DNA from: Hominimerdicola alba
Lineage (GTDB): Bacteria; Bacillota; Clostridia; Oscillospirales; Ruminococcaceae
NCBI RefSeq assembly: GCF_900109655.1
Contig: NZ_FOAT01000003.1
Span: 138,321 to 202,320, forward strand
Direction: 5' to 3'
Length of the DNA: 64,000 nucleotides
The position numbers and the translations under genes were made by a program. Positions 7,619-16,806 of the stretch are shown here, piece by piece (position 1 is the stretch's first letter; each line of letters begins with the position of its first letter). Under the pieces are notes generated by a model. That model worked only from the letters and a program-made list of their open reading frames with translations. It was not told where the DNA came from and did not search any database.

Positions 7619-8686
7619 ATGATGAATGGTCTTGTAAATATAAAAAGGATATTCTGCCGCACTTTGCCCGCGCTGATGTGCACGGCGGCGGTTTTTATGA
7701 CATCGGGCTGTTATCTTCTGCCAGATGAGGAGGAAGCGGCTATACCCCCTGCGGTAAAAGCCAGCGAGGTCAGCTACACCACGGTCACGGCAAAGCGCAA
7801 GGATATCGAGAAAAAGATAGTCAGCACGGGTACCGTAACCGCGGAAAGACAGTACGACCTCAGCTATGAAAAGCAGAGCGGTGTCATACTTGAATTCAAT
7901 GTCCGTGCAGGTGATAAAGTGAAAAAGGACGACCCCATCTGCGAGATAGATACCTCCGACCTTGACGACCAGATAGCCGAAAAGGAGCTATATCTGCAAA
8001 AAGCCAAGCTGAATGTGGATATGATCTGGGAAAACGGCGGAACTCAGGCGCAGATAGATTCGGCTTATGTTGATGTACAGCTGATAGAGCGTGAGCTTAA
8101 CAAGCTCCGCACGAAAAAAGAGGGCGCTGTACTGCGCTCCCCCATTGACGGCGTGGTATCTCAGCTTGCCGATGTACGAGAGGGAGACACTGTAAGTTCG
8201 GGGCAGACAGTTGCCACTGTTATCGACACAACTGCGCTGTATATCGCAGTAAAGCCCGAGGATATGACCAAATTCGATATCGACACAAAGGTGCAGATAC
8301 GCATAAATGAGAATTACTACGACGGCGTTGTTTTCATGAACCCCTCTGCCCTTGCGGAATATCAGGAAGAAGTAAAAGCCAGCCACGATAAAGAGGACAA
8401 GACAGGCATCAGCTACGAATCGGATTATATCTACGTCCGCTTTGATGGAGATATCCCACCTGATGCGCTGGGTCAGCTGGCAGATGTCATACTCGTGCTG
8501 GATAAGGCGGAGAATGCCATTGTCATATCCAACAACCTCATCAAAAAGGTGGACGGCGAAAAGGTGGTATACGTGCTGAAAAACGGCGAAAAGGTGGCTG
8601 TACCCGTGGAGGTAGGTCTGTCAACAGGCTCTCAGTCCGAGATAATCTCAGGCATTGAAGAGGGCGATGAACTGGTGCTTAAATAA
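7619..8686 (+). CDS. Efflux adaptor lipoprotein (HlyD/MacA-like)
   Basis: A 355-residue membrane fusion-type protein. The N-terminus has a signal peptide with lipobox MTSGC. Lipoyl-like beta motifs follow (EFNVRAGDKVKKDDPIC, then RSPIDGVVSQLADVREGDTV), separated by a coiled-coil hairpin of about 50 residues, then beta-barrel and membrane-proximal domains ending in the typical GIEEGDELVLK. In Gram-positive bacteria such proteins link to FtsX/MacB-type permeases, and one follows 21 bases downstream. Two ATG codons stand in tandem at 7619 and 7622; the second is better spaced (eight bases) from GGAGG. The cognate ATPase is not in this operon. Confidence 0.85.
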   Translation: MMNGLVNIKRIFCRTLPALMCTAAVFMTSGCYLLPDEEEAAIPPAVKASEVSYTTVTAKRKDIEKKIVSTGTVTAERQYDLSYEKQSGVILEFNVRAGDKVKKDDPICEIDTSDLDDQIAEKELYLQKAKLNVDMIWENGGTQAQIDSAYVDVQLIERELNKLRTKKEGAVLRSPIDGVVSQLADVREGDTVSSGQTVATVIDTTALYIAVKPEDMTKFDIDTKVQIRINENYYDGVVFMNPSALAEYQEEVKASHDKEDKTGISYESDYIYVRFDGDIPPDALGQLADVILVLDKAENAIVISNNLIKKVDGEKVVYVLKNGEKVAVPVEVGLSTGSQSEIISGIEEGDELVLK

Positions 8687-8707
8687 AAAGCGAGGAGCAA
8701 TAACCTG

Positions 8708-11674
8708 ATGTTTACACTTCTGCTTCGCAAGATGCGAAATACGAAATGGATGGTCTTCTGTCTGCTGATAGGCTTTATTATAGCCTCTGCCATGATGAGT
8801 ACCATACCTATATATATGAACGCTTCTCTTCAGCGTATGCTGATAAAGGATATGGAAGCTTTTCAGGAAGAGTATATGATATATCCCGGGTCTTACAACA
8901 CCTCCCGCGTTTTTAAAAGCGGCATGAAGACCGATGCGCAGTTACAGACGCTGGAAGAATATACCTCCCTGACAGACAAGCAGTTTGCCGAACTTGACCT
9001 GCCCTGCGCGGGCAGCAAAAAGGTGATACAGGACTCATACCTTTACTGCAAGTCATTCTCACTGGAGAACAGTGGAGAACCTGCAAGACTGACCCTTGGG
9101 GGTATGTCGGATATATGCGAACATTCCACCGCTGTTTCGGGAAGAATGATGGAAAAAGGCAGGCGCTCAGACGGCGTGTTCGAGTGCATGGCTACGGAAA
9201 AATCCCTGAAGACCAACGGTCTCGCCCTTGATACCGTTTATGAGATAGCGAATGTCATGGACGACCTGGGTTCTGTGAAGATAGAGATAGTTGGGCTTAT
9301 CGATGTAGCGGACGAGAACGACCCGTTCTGGGCTGAGGGCATAGACGAAGCTTATACTGCCGCAGTTTTCACCGACTACGATACCATGCTTAACGAGATG
9401 ATACCAACAGGTGCCATAAATATCGCCAAGGTCAACTACAACTATTTCATCGACTATACCAAGCTTGACATCGCGGGATTAAAGACCATCAACAGCAAAT
9501 ACAACGCCCAGAAAGAGACTTTCAAGAAAAACAGCATCGGCTTCGCGATACCCGCAAAGGATATCCTAACCGATTACGCTAAGCGTTCAAATCAGCTGAC
9601 ACTGCTTTTGTGGCTGCTGCAGATACCTGTGATACTCATGATAATCTTCTACCTGTTCATGGTATCAAAGCTGAATATCGAGCAGGAAAAGAACGAGATA
9701 GCGGTGTTCAAAAGCCGAGGTGCCAGCAACCGTCAGGTGCTGGGGATATACGCTCTGGAATCAATGGTGCTGGGCATTATCACCGCCATTGCAGGACCTT
9801 TCGCGGGTCTGGGGCTTTGCAGGATACTTGGCGCTTCTAACGGTTTCCTTGAATTTGTTAACCGCCGCGCCATGCCTGTGAAACTAACTCCCGAAGCATT
9901 TCTGTATGCGGCGGCGGCAGTGCTGGTCTTCTTCTTGACTACCCTTGTGCCCATAATCCCCGCAACAAGGACTACCATCGTTGAACACAAGCAGTCAAAA
10001 GCCAAGGCGAAAAAGCTGGCACTCTGGGAGAAAGTCGGGCTTGATGTGATACTTGCAGGCGGTTCATTTGCATGGCTGTATTACTACAAACGCACTCAGG
10101 CGAAACTGCTTGAACTGGGTGTAACGGACACAACAGCTACTATCAACCCCCTGATGTTTGTGACTTCCACAGCTTTTATACTGGGTCTTGGGCTTTTCCT
10201 CATAAGGGTATATCCCCTGTTCATCAGGCTGATAGGCAGGGCGGGCAAAAGATTCTGGTCGCCTGCCCAGTATGTTTCGCTGAACAATATAGGCAGGTCG
10301 GCAACAGGAAGAGAAAGGTTCCTCATGCTGTTCCTTGTGCTGACGGTATCTCTTGGCGTGTTCTTTGCCAACACGGCGCGAGCCCTGAACCGCAATGCGG
10401 AAGAAACAGTTGAATACGCAAACGGCGCGGATATCGTGCTTACCGAGGAATGGTATTCCAGCAAGACCGAAGCCGCACGTAAAAATGCAGGACGATCTGC
10501 GAACATGGGCGGCAGCAGTTCGGGAAAAACTACGGGATCCGAAGATGACGACGATACCGCCACTGTTGTGACTTATAACGAACCTCTCTTTGAAAGGTTT
10601 GAAAAACTCACAGGCGTGAAAACTGCCGCCAAGGTATTCAGGCGGGACGGCGTTACCATCAAAAGCAGCAAGATGAACGTAGTAAAGCGCAAAGCTGAAA
10701 AATCCACGGAGAAAAAGCGCGAGGAACTTCTCGACCAGGATATGAATACAAAGTCCTCGAACATCGACAGGAATGTCCGCCTGATGACAGTCCAGCCTGC
10801 TAAGTTCGCCGAGGTGGTAAACTTCCAGCAGAGACTTCTGCCGACGCATATAAACAACTACCTTGAAGCCCTTGCGGAGTACGCCCCGGGTGTGATACTC
10901 TCATCCTCTTTCAAGGATTACGGCCTTGAACTTGGTGATACGGTGGAATGCGAGTGGGGTGCTAATGAACCCTTTGATGTGACGGTGCTGGCCTTTGTGG
11001 ACTACTGGCCAAGCCTTGACCCCTATGCCGAAGCAAAAGACGGCAGTTACATGGACTTCGCTGTTATGAATTTCGACTACGTCAACGTTCAGACCAATAT
11101 GGAGCCCTATCAGGTATGGATAGACCTTGATGACGATGCATCGGTGCAGGAGTTCTATGATTCCGTAGAAGAAGCCCATATCCGTACCACTGGCATGACT
11201 TCCACCAAGCAGGATATCATAGCAAAAAAGAACGACCCCATGCTGCAGGGCATGAACGGCGCGCTGACATTGGGATTCATCACCATTATGATAATGTGCA
11301 TAATCGGATTCCTCATATACTGGATACTTTCAATAAAAAGCAGAACTTTGCAGTTCGGCATACTGCGGGCTATGGGTATGAAGTACCGCGAGATAATATC
11401 CATGATAGTGTATGAGCAGATACTTGTTTCGGGGGTAGCCATACTTGCGGCGATATTCATAGGCGGTATCACAAGCGAACTCTTTGTACCGCTTTTCCAG
11501 AGTGTACTCGATGTAAGCAGCCGTGTGCCCGAATTTGCGGTGATACCACAGCGCGGAGATTATATTAAGCTTTATACAGTAATAGCAGTTATGCTGCTGG
11601 TAGGCTTCCTTGTCCTCGGCAGACTTATAGGCAGGATAAATATTTCCAAAGCGCTGAAGCTGGGAGAAGACTAA
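8708..11674 (+). CDS. ABC transporter permease with two FtsX domains
   Basis: A 988-residue permease of the FtsX/MacB type. It has an N-terminal membrane helix (about 12-35), a large outside domain, a first FtsX membrane block (about 300-430) containing the typical FKSRGASNRQVLGIY stretch, a second large outside domain with a Ser/Gly/Asp-rich loop, and a C-terminal FtsX block (GILRAMGMKYREIISMIVYE). Such permeases move lipids, peptides or lipoproteins or drive envelope mechanics, powered by a separate ATPase. Here only the adaptor gene precedes it and a repeat region plus terminator follows, so the ATPase must be elsewhere or lost. GAGGAG precedes the start. Confidence 0.88.
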   Translation: MFTLLLRKMRNTKWMVFCLLIGFIIASAMMSTIPIYMNASLQRMLIKDMEAFQEEYMIYPGSYNTSRVFKSGMKTDAQLQTLEEYTSLTDKQFAELDLPCAGSKKVIQDSYLYCKSFSLENSGEPARLTLGGMSDICEHSTAVSGRMMEKGRRSDGVFECMATEKSLKTNGLALDTVYEIANVMDDLGSVKIEIVGLIDVADENDPFWAEGIDEAYTAAVFTDYDTMLNEMIPTGAINIAKVNYNYFIDYTKLDIAGLKTINSKYNAQKETFKKNSIGFAIPAKDILTDYAKRSNQLTLLLWLLQIPVILMIIFYLFMVSKLNIEQEKNEIAVFKSRGASNRQVLGIYALESMVLGIITAIAGPFAGLGLCRILGASNGFLEFVNRRAMPVKLTPEAFLYAAAAVLVFFLTTLVPIIPATRTTIVEHKQSKAKAKKLALWEKVGLDVILAGGSFAWLYYYKRTQAKLLELGVTDTTATINPLMFVTSTAFILGLGLFLIRVYPLFIRLIGRAGKRFWSPAQYVSLNNIGRSATGRERFLMLFLVLTVSLGVFFANTARALNRNAEETVEYANGADIVLTEEWYSSKTEAARKNAGRSANMGGSSSGKTTGSEDDDDTATVVTYNEPLFERFEKLTGVKTAAKVFRRDGVTIKSSKMNVVKRKAEKSTEKKREELLDQDMNTKSSNIDRNVRLMTVQPAKFAEVVNFQQRLLPTHINNYLEALAEYAPGVILSSSFKDYGLELGDTVECEWGANEPFDVTVLAFVDYWPSLDPYAEAKDGSYMDFAVMNFDYVNVQTNMEPYQVWIDLDDDASVQEFYDSVEEAHIRTTGMTSTKQDIIAKKNDPMLQGMNGALTLGFITIMIMCIIGFLIYWILSIKSRTLQFGILRAMGMKYREIISMIVYEQILVSGVAILAAIFIGGITSELFVPLFQSVLDVSSRVPEFAVIPQRGDYIKLYTVIAVMLLVGFLVLGRLIGRINISKALKLGED

Positions 11675-11708
11675 AAGCAACCTCACGGAAACTGCCAAGG
11701 AAGAGAGC

Positions 11709-11925
11709 TTTTCGCGAAAAGGTCCTCGGGCGGACACGTTCGACGCAGTCACCGCTACAAAAATCCGAGCGTGGACAATCAAACGTCCACGCTCTTTCTA
11801 TGTCCGTAAAAATATTGCCGCGCCCGCTGTCAAACAGCGAAGCCACAGCCGACGCAGTCGCTGTTATCCGACAGCTCGACCCGAGGAACGAGGGGCGAAG
11901 ACTCGCAAACTAGCGCCTAAACCAG
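11709..11925. repeat. Intergenic structured repeat R1
   Basis: The 11675-12041 gap is a mosaic of repeats. 11709-11751 matches R0 (297-339). 11741-11794 is an inverted copy of 47206-47259 (53 of 54 bases by eye), and the match continues with lower identity to about 11827. 11842-11866 is an inverted copy of about 47136-47160. 11804-11840 and 11872-11913 match R2 (43257-43350) directly, including a CCCGAGGAACGAGGGGCG hairpin. Every module contains an inverted repeat. No open reading frame is supported. Confidence 0.75.
11767..11798 (+). terminator. Hairpin terminator inside repeat R1
   Basis: A perfect 10-bp stem GAGCGTGGAC / GTCCACGCTC (11767-11776, 11785-11794) followed by TTTCT. The same stem recurs at 44520 and 47206. 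It probably ends the adaptor/permease transcript. Confidence 0.65.
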
Positions 11926-11960
11926 ATATCTGACTACCCCATCAAACCCCGATTTCTTAT

Positions 11961-12003
11961 AAAAAATACAATGCCCCGAAGCACACTAAAATGCTTCGGG
12001 GCA
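11961..12003 (-). terminator. Terminator of the serpin gene
   Basis: On the minus strand the stem TGCCCCGAAGCA / TGCTTCGGGGCA (12-bp arms at 11992-12003 and 11972-11983) is followed by TTGTATTTTTT. Confidence 0.8.
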
Positions 12004-12041
12004 AAACTATCATCAGGGAGAATATATTCCAATGCCGTCTA

Positions 12042-13409
12042 TCAGCCGTTAACAGTATTTACAGCACCCATGAAAACAGGTGTACCGCTCTCGGTGTCGA
12101 TTATCGCATAAACAAAAGGTCTGTTCAGATATACTTCCTTGGGATCCTCTATCTCAATACAAGCCTCATCGACCATTTCAACTACCGTTGCAGCAGCAGC
12201 CTTTGTGCCGTTGCGGTCAAGCTCAATATGGGTCTTGTGGATAACTTTGTCTATGTAAAGCGAACCTGTGCCTGTCTCAGCCATTTCAGAGAAATCAGCA
12301 CCATCACCGAAAGGCATGGTCATACCCATGGCTTTCAGGTCATCGCTGAGTTCCTTGCCGTAATCATAGGTGAATTCGGGTATGCAAGCATTTACTTTTC
12401 CGCTGGAAGTCTGCCACAGATTCTTCAGCTTTTCGCCGTCAAGACCTGCCACATAATCAGCCATGTCAGTACCCTCAGCAGGCAGCATAGCCATGAAAGC
12501 GTAATCATATCCCTTGTAATATTTCAGGAAGCCCGTTGTGTCCTCATCCTCGAAATAACCGCCTTCCTCGGAGTACAGCATAGTCACCTTTTCTTCCTCG
12601 CCCTTGCTGTTGGTGAAAGTCTGATCATCATTCACCTGATGTTCTGCATAAGGCGAAGCCCATTCGCCCTCAAATGCCATCGCATTTATAAGGTATGCCA
12701 CCGCATCATATGGTATCTCGTCGAGAATGTTTGGTATCATCCCGTTTGTGTTATTGTTTACCCAGCCGTTTATATCATTGCACGTAGTATCATCAAAGGG
12801 CGCAAGGAAGCTGTCAGCGTTGTATACCGACTTTACCTTGTCGCAGAAAGACTGCTTCATCTTGATACGGTCTGCATCATCACGAACCCATACGGAATTC
12901 GCCACATTGAAGCTTATGTCTTCACTGTTCATGAACTTTGTCATGCGGTACTGCATAGCCTTGTTCACAACGTCGATACCCTGACCTCCAAGAGCTTTTT
13001 CCATCTCCGAAAGGGTCTCACCCTTTGCGCCGTTGGCAGTCATTCCAAGAGCCATCATAACGCTCTCAGGTGATATCATAACATTGTTGCCCGCCTTGAT
13101 GTCCTCTGCGCAGGCTGTCTTGAAGAATTCAGCCGCGTAATTGCGGTAGGAAGCATTGAAATCGTCGTCGGGCATTTCATCGCTGTTTTCAAGAGTTACC
13201 GAAGACAAAGGCTTTACTGTCAGCGATATTTCAGACTCGGCAGGCTTATCGCCGTTATCGGGCTCTGCCACTGAAGATGCTGTATCAGGCTCGGTCTTTT
13301 TCGATGCCGGGGATTCTCTATCCTCTGTTACGTTTCCGCAGGCGGTCAGCGCCATCATCAGTCCTGCAAGTGCAGTACATATAGTTCTCTTTAAGTATGT
13401 GTTTTTCAT
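12042..13409 (-). CDS. Serpin-family protease inhibitor lipoprotein
   Basis: A 455-residue serpin exported as a lipoprotein (signal with LMMALTACG, Cys near 24, then an acidic Ser/Pro linker to about 85). The core is full length, with serpin signatures NPxx-type strands and the C-terminal NRPFVYAIIDTESGTPVFMG. The reactive loop hinge GTKAAAATVV has small residues at P12-P9 and Thr at P14, which favours an inhibitory serpin. Counting from the hinge places P1 near Glu in EMVDEACIE, unlike trypsin-type inhibitors. Serpins can trap proteases of rumen fluid or competitors; the target is unknown. GGAGG precedes the start, and a terminator follows the stop. Confidence 0.9.
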   Translation of the reverse strand: MKNTYLKRTICTALAGLMMALTACGNVTEDRESPASKKTEPDTASSVAEPDNGDKPAESEISLTVKPLSSVTLENSDEMPDDDFNASYRNYAAEFFKTACAEDIKAGNNVMISPESVMMALGMTANGAKGETLSEMEKALGGQGIDVVNKAMQYRMTKFMNSEDISFNVANSVWVRDDADRIKMKQSFCDKVKSVYNADSFLAPFDDTTCNDINGWVNNNTNGMIPNILDEIPYDAVAYLINAMAFEGEWASPYAEHQVNDDQTFTNSKGEEEKVTMLYSEEGGYFEDEDTTGFLKYYKGYDYAFMAMLPAEGTDMADYVAGLDGEKLKNLWQTSSGKVNACIPEFTYDYGKELSDDLKAMGMTMPFGDGADFSEMAETGTGSLYIDKVIHKTHIELDRNGTKAAAATVVEMVDEACIEIEDPKEVYLNRPFVYAIIDTESGTPVFMGAVNTVNG

Positions 13410-13544
13410 TTTTGTTTCCTCCTGTTTTTTTCGGCGCTTTGTTGTCGCCTTTCTTTTGTCTTACACTTTATATACGTACAGCCGCCCCGATATTTTTGGT
13501 GTGATAATGTACAAACTTCCCAACACTATTTTGTACAACTATAC

Positions 13545-13576
13545 AAAAAGCGCGGCGATCGTTCCCGATGCCGCGC
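13545..13576 (-). terminator. Terminator after the fumarase-beta gene
   Basis: On the minus strand a GCGCGGC / GCCGCGC stem (13570-13576 with 13550-13556) is followed by TTTTTG, ten bases after the stop codon of the gene at 13586. Confidence 0.8.
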
Positions 13577-13585
13577 GATATATCA

Positions 13586-14146
13586 TTATTCTGCTTTGCA
13601 GTATTCAGCTCTGCCACTGGAAAAAATATCTCCGCCGTAGCAGTCGTCTGCCACGATAAGAGGAAAATCCTCAACATAGAGCTTTTTAACGGACTCACAG
13701 CCAAGATCCTCAAAAGCGATAACTTCACAGGACTTTATGCAGTTGCAAGCCAGCGCACCTGCACCGCCTACTGCACACAGGTATACAGCCTTGTTCCTGA
13801 CAACGGCATCTCTTACCTCCTGCGATCTTTCGCCCTTACCGATCATTCCGCCCAGACCCAGATCAAGGAGTCTCGGTGCAAACCTGTCCATTCTTCCCGA
13901 AGTAGTAGGTCCGCATGAACCTATGGGTCTGCCCTCGGGTGCGGGTGTAGGGCCTGCGTAGTATATCACAGCGCCCTCAAGGGGTATCGGCAGCTCCTTG
14001 CCCTCATCGAGCAATGCCGCGAACCTTTTATGTGCCGCATCTCTGGCTGTATAGACAGTGCCTGTGACCAGTATCTTATCACCGCAACGGAGCTCTCCGC
14101 TTCTGGCTTTAAGCTCCTCGGTGCGAAATTTTCTAAGATCAGCCAT
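13586..14146 (-). CDS. Class I fumarase/tartrate dehydratase beta-type subunit
   Basis: A 186-residue protein matching the beta (C-terminal) part of the iron-sulfur fumarate hydratases, which interconvert fumarate and malate. Visible family features are the N-terminal SGELRCGDKILVTGTVYTAR, the GPTTSGRMD motif, and GKGERSQEV. The alpha subunit, which binds the 4Fe-4S cluster, normally precedes this gene but is absent here. Instead the start codon overlaps the last eight bases of the DivIVA-like gene, so it is translated from the division-gene transcript. It may pair with an alpha subunit encoded elsewhere. Confidence 0.85.
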   Translation of the reverse strand: MADLRKFRTEELKARSGELRCGDKILVTGTVYTARDAAHKRFAALLDEGKELPIPLEGAVIYYAGPTPAPEGRPIGSCGPTTSGRMDRFAPRLLDLGLGGMIGKGERSQEVRDAVVRNKAVYLCAVGGAGALACNCIKSCEVIAFEDLGCESVKKLYVEDFPLIVADDCYGGDIFSSGRAEYCKAE

Positions 14147-15083
14147 TATTTTCTTCTTCGTCGGAAACTATATCCAGACCGTCATCGATAAGATCTCTGG
14201 CGGTATTAACAGCACCTATGCTGCTGCCGTACAGATCGTTGAGGGAAGTAACCAGCTTCTGAACTGTGTCGCTGAGGTTTGTGAACTGCTCCTTAACAGC
14301 TGTTCTGATCTCAACAGTATCGTTCTTGATAGCTGCAGCCTTCTCCTTAGCCTCGCTGACAACTCTTTCAGCCTCAGCCTCTGCTTCCTTCTTAACTCTG
14401 GAAGCCTCGGAGTAAGCAGCACCTGTAACCTGATCTGCCTCTTTCTTAGCCTCAGCCTTGGTAGCCTCTGCGCTTGCCTTAGCTGCGCTGAGGGTCTGCT
14501 CAGCCTCTGCATTAGCCTTGGTAACAGTAGCCTCAGCCTGTGCGTTAGCGTCATCGATAGCCTGGTTAGCCTGAGCTTCAGCCTCATCAGTGATCTGCTT
14601 AGCGTCTGCTCTTGCTTTCTCGATAGCCATATTTGCGGTCTGCTGAGCCTGTACGAAGATCTGACCCATATCGAATGCCTGCTGAGAACCGCTGTTAGCA
14701 GCCTGGCTAGCCTTCTGCTCTGCCTCTGCTACCTTGTCCTTCAGTGTCTCGATCTCGGCGTTCTTCTCCTCGAGCTCTGCGTCCTTATCAGCGATCTGCT
14801 GCTCATAGTCGGCAATTCTGACTTTCATGGTATCAGTAGATGCCATCAGCTCAGCTATCTTCTGCTTAGCTTCCTCTACCTTAGCTTCGAGTTCCTTCTT
14901 GGCCTCGTCGTCACCCTTAGAGTCGCTGCCGCCCTGAGCAAGCTGGTCTATCTGCTCTTCCTGATCCTTGACCTTAGTCTCCAGCTGATAGATCTTAGAA
15001 GTCAGCTCATCAACATACTGCAGAACGTCCTGCTTATCGAAGCCGCCGACTCTTACTGTTCTCAAATAACCATTACTAGCCAT
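14139..15083 (-). CDS. DivIVA-like coiled-coil protein
   Basis: A 314-residue protein with a DivIVA-type N-terminus (VGGFDKQDVLQYVDEL, matching the membrane-curvature binding domain with its Phe-Asp loop) followed by a coiled coil of about 250 residues, extremely rich in Ala, Glu and Lys. DivIVA/GpsB proteins mark poles and septa and organise wall synthesis. Position directly downstream of ftsZ fits that role. The Ala/Glu repeat region makes a long shadow reading frame on the other strand. It has its own promoter and a GGAGG site, and overlaps the fumarase-beta start. Confidence 0.78.
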   Translation of the reverse strand: MASNGYLRTVRVGGFDKQDVLQYVDELTSKIYQLETKVKDQEEQIDQLAQGGSDSKGDDEAKKELEAKVEEAKQKIAELMASTDTMKVRIADYEQQIADKDAELEEKNAEIETLKDKVAEAEQKASQAANSGSQQAFDMGQIFVQAQQTANMAIEKARADAKQITDEAEAQANQAIDDANAQAEATVTKANAEAEQTLSAAKASAEATKAEAKKEADQVTGAAYSEASRVKKEAEAEAERVVSEAKEKAAAIKNDTVEIRTAVKEQFTNLSDTVQKLVTSLNDLYGSSIGAVNTARDLIDDGLDIVSDEEENNG

Positions 15084-15148
15084 TTTAATTCCCTCCTGAA
15101 TATATATGTTTGCTAAAAGATAATAATCAATAATCTTAATACCACTTT

Positions 15149-15177
15149 ATTATACTATAAATAAAAGATTATTTCAA
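15149..15177 (-). promoter_or_regulatory. Sigma-A promoter of the DivIVA-like gene
   Basis: On the minus strand TTGAAA (15172-15177), a 17-base spacer and TATAAT (15149-15154). The remaining part of the 15084-15423 gap, 15178-15387, is AT-rich and shows nothing recognisable. Confidence 0.85.
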
Positions 15178-15387
15178 CCACTTATTTTGACGATTTGAGC
15201 ATAAACATGAAAATTCAGTAATCTACACAATATTCACAGTCGTTTTTGTGCATATTTCCGTCCGATTTATGCCGACATTTATAGAAATCAAGCAATTTTC
15301 ACCCGCCGCCGAGCGCATGAAAACCGGTTCAGTTTATTGTAGTTTTTGCTGAACTTAATTCAGAACATCTGAACAAATTCAGTCAAG

Positions 15388-15415
15388 CAAAGACGAGCCG
15401 ACTGACTCGTCTTTG
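15388..15415 (-). terminator. Probable terminator of ftsZ
   Basis: A 10-bp stem CAAAGACGAG / CTCGTCTTTG lies nine bases after the ftsZ stop. The T-run after it is poor, so some readthrough is likely. Confidence 0.55.
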
Positions 15416-15423
15416 AGTATGGA

Positions 15424-16611
15424 TCACTTATTCTTGAAAACGTTGAAGATATCGTCGTAGATATCAGTCTTGTCTGCAGCCTTAACGCCTGCTCTGTACA
15501 TAGCCTCAGCGTCAGCCTTCTTATCCTCCTCAGTTCTCTGGAAAGAGAATGTCTGAGCGGTAGGAGCGGGAGATACCTGCTGTACAGCCTGAACAGCCTG
15601 TACCTGAGACTGCTGAAGAGCAGCAGCTTCCTGATAGCTGGCAGCGGAAGGGATACCGTCAACAAAGTCAGCAGCGATAACAGTAACGTCCATGCAGTCC
15701 TTGGTCTCGGGATTTGTACCGTTACCGAAGATGATCTCTGCGCCGTCATCAGCTGCATCTGCGATAGCTGCGGTCAGCTCGTCCATATCGCTGATAAGCA
15801 GATCTTCGGACATATTAACATTAACGATCAGTCTTCTAGCGCCTCTGATAGAAGTCTCAAGTATCTTGGAAGCGATAACCTGATCAACGATATCCTGTAC
15901 CTTATCCTTGCCCTCGCCGTGGCCGATAGCGATGTGAGCTCTGCCCGCACCCTTCAGGATGGTTGTAACATCGGCGAAGTCAACGTTTATCTCATCATGT
16001 CTTGTGATTATCTCAGCAATAGCGATAACGTCTGTCTTCAGCACTTCATCGGCGATCTGGTAGGACTGCTTCATGGTCAGTCTCATATCGCTGGTGATGA
16101 GGTTCTGGTTGGGTATAACGATCAGAGCATCAACGTGCTTAACCAGCTGCTCGATACCGCTTTCAGCTCTCTGCATCTTCTTTACGCCCTCGAACTTGAA
16201 AGGCTTGGTAACAACAGCTATAGTCAGCTTTTCAAGGCTCTGAGCTATCTCAGCAACTACGGGAGCTGCACCTGTACCGGTACCGCCGCCCATACCTGCG
16301 GTGATAAATACCATATCAGCGTCCTTGATAGCCTCAGCTATCTCGTCCTGGCTCTCCTGTGCGGAAGCCTCACCGATCTCGGGCTTTGCACCTGCACCCA
16401 GACCGTGAGTCAGCTTAGCGCCGATCTGTATCTGTCTGTCTGCCTGTGATTTTTTAAGTGCCTGTATATCGGTATTTACAGCTATGTACTCAACATTGCC
16501 CTGGATACCTGCCGCTGCAATGCCATTAAGTGCGTTTCCGCCGCCGCCGCCGACGCCGATGACTTTAATGCTTGCGCCAACAAGGGGCTCTTCTACAAAT
16601 TCGTAACTCAT
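15424..16611 (-). CDS. ftsZ: Cell division protein FtsZ
   Basis: The tubulin-like GTPase that forms the Z ring. The protein has 395 residues. It shows the N-terminal [15 protein letters not shown], the GTP-binding [11 protein letters not shown] loop, and a synergy-loop region [17 protein letters not shown] with the activating Asp. After about residue 320 there is a Gln/Ala/Val-rich linker, and the end is [10 protein letters not shown], corresponding to the conserved C-terminal peptide that binds FtsA or SepF. The frame opens nine bases earlier, but that ATG is part of the GGAGGATG ribosome binding site; the start at 16611 is better spaced. It has its own strong promoter. Confidence 0.97.
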   Translation of the reverse strand: MSYEFVEEPLVGASIKVIGVGGGGGNALNGIAAAGIQGNVEYIAVNTDIQALKKSQADRQIQIGAKLTHGLGAGAKPEIGEASAQESQDEIAEAIKDADMVFITAGMGGGTGTGAAPVVAEIAQSLEKLTIAVVTKPFKFEGVKKMQRAESGIEQLVKHVDALIVIPNQNLITSDMRLTMKQSYQIADEVLKTDVIAIAEIITRHDEINVDFADVTTILKGAGRAHIAIGHGEGKDKVQDIVDQVIASKILETSIRGARRLIVNVNMSEDLLISDMDELTAAIADAADDGAEIIFGNGTNPETKDCMDVTVIAADFVDGIPSAASYQEAAALQQSQVQAVQAVQQVSPAPTAQTFSFQRTEEDKKADAEAMYRAGVKAADKTDIYDDIFNVFKNK

Positions 16612-16722
16612 AGTAAACATCCTCCCAAAATATTTTCACATATCCTTACGGGTCATTATTAACCTTATATTTCTTCTGTCTTTATATGATACGACCCGAA
16701 GAACATAATTAGATACATTAAT

Positions 16723-16751
16723 ACTATATCACAAATTTCCCGAATTGTAAA
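16723..16751 (-). promoter_or_regulatory. Sigma-A promoter of ftsZ
   Basis: On the minus strand TTTACA (16746-16751), 17 bases, TATAGT (16723-16728), about 110 bases before the ftsZ start. Confidence 0.82.
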
Positions 16752-16806
16752 GGATTTTGACAATTTAATGCCATTATATTGGTTAATTTTTTATTAATTG
16801 ATTACA

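Noticed and set aside
7444-7683. A 79-codon minus-strand frame
   Set aside because: It crosses the promoter and start of the adaptor gene and has no initiation signal.
14058-15116. A 352-codon open frame rich in Leu and Ser
   Set aside because: It is the complement of the Ala/Glu-rich coiled coil of the DivIVA-like gene; codon bias of that repeat keeps the other strand open.
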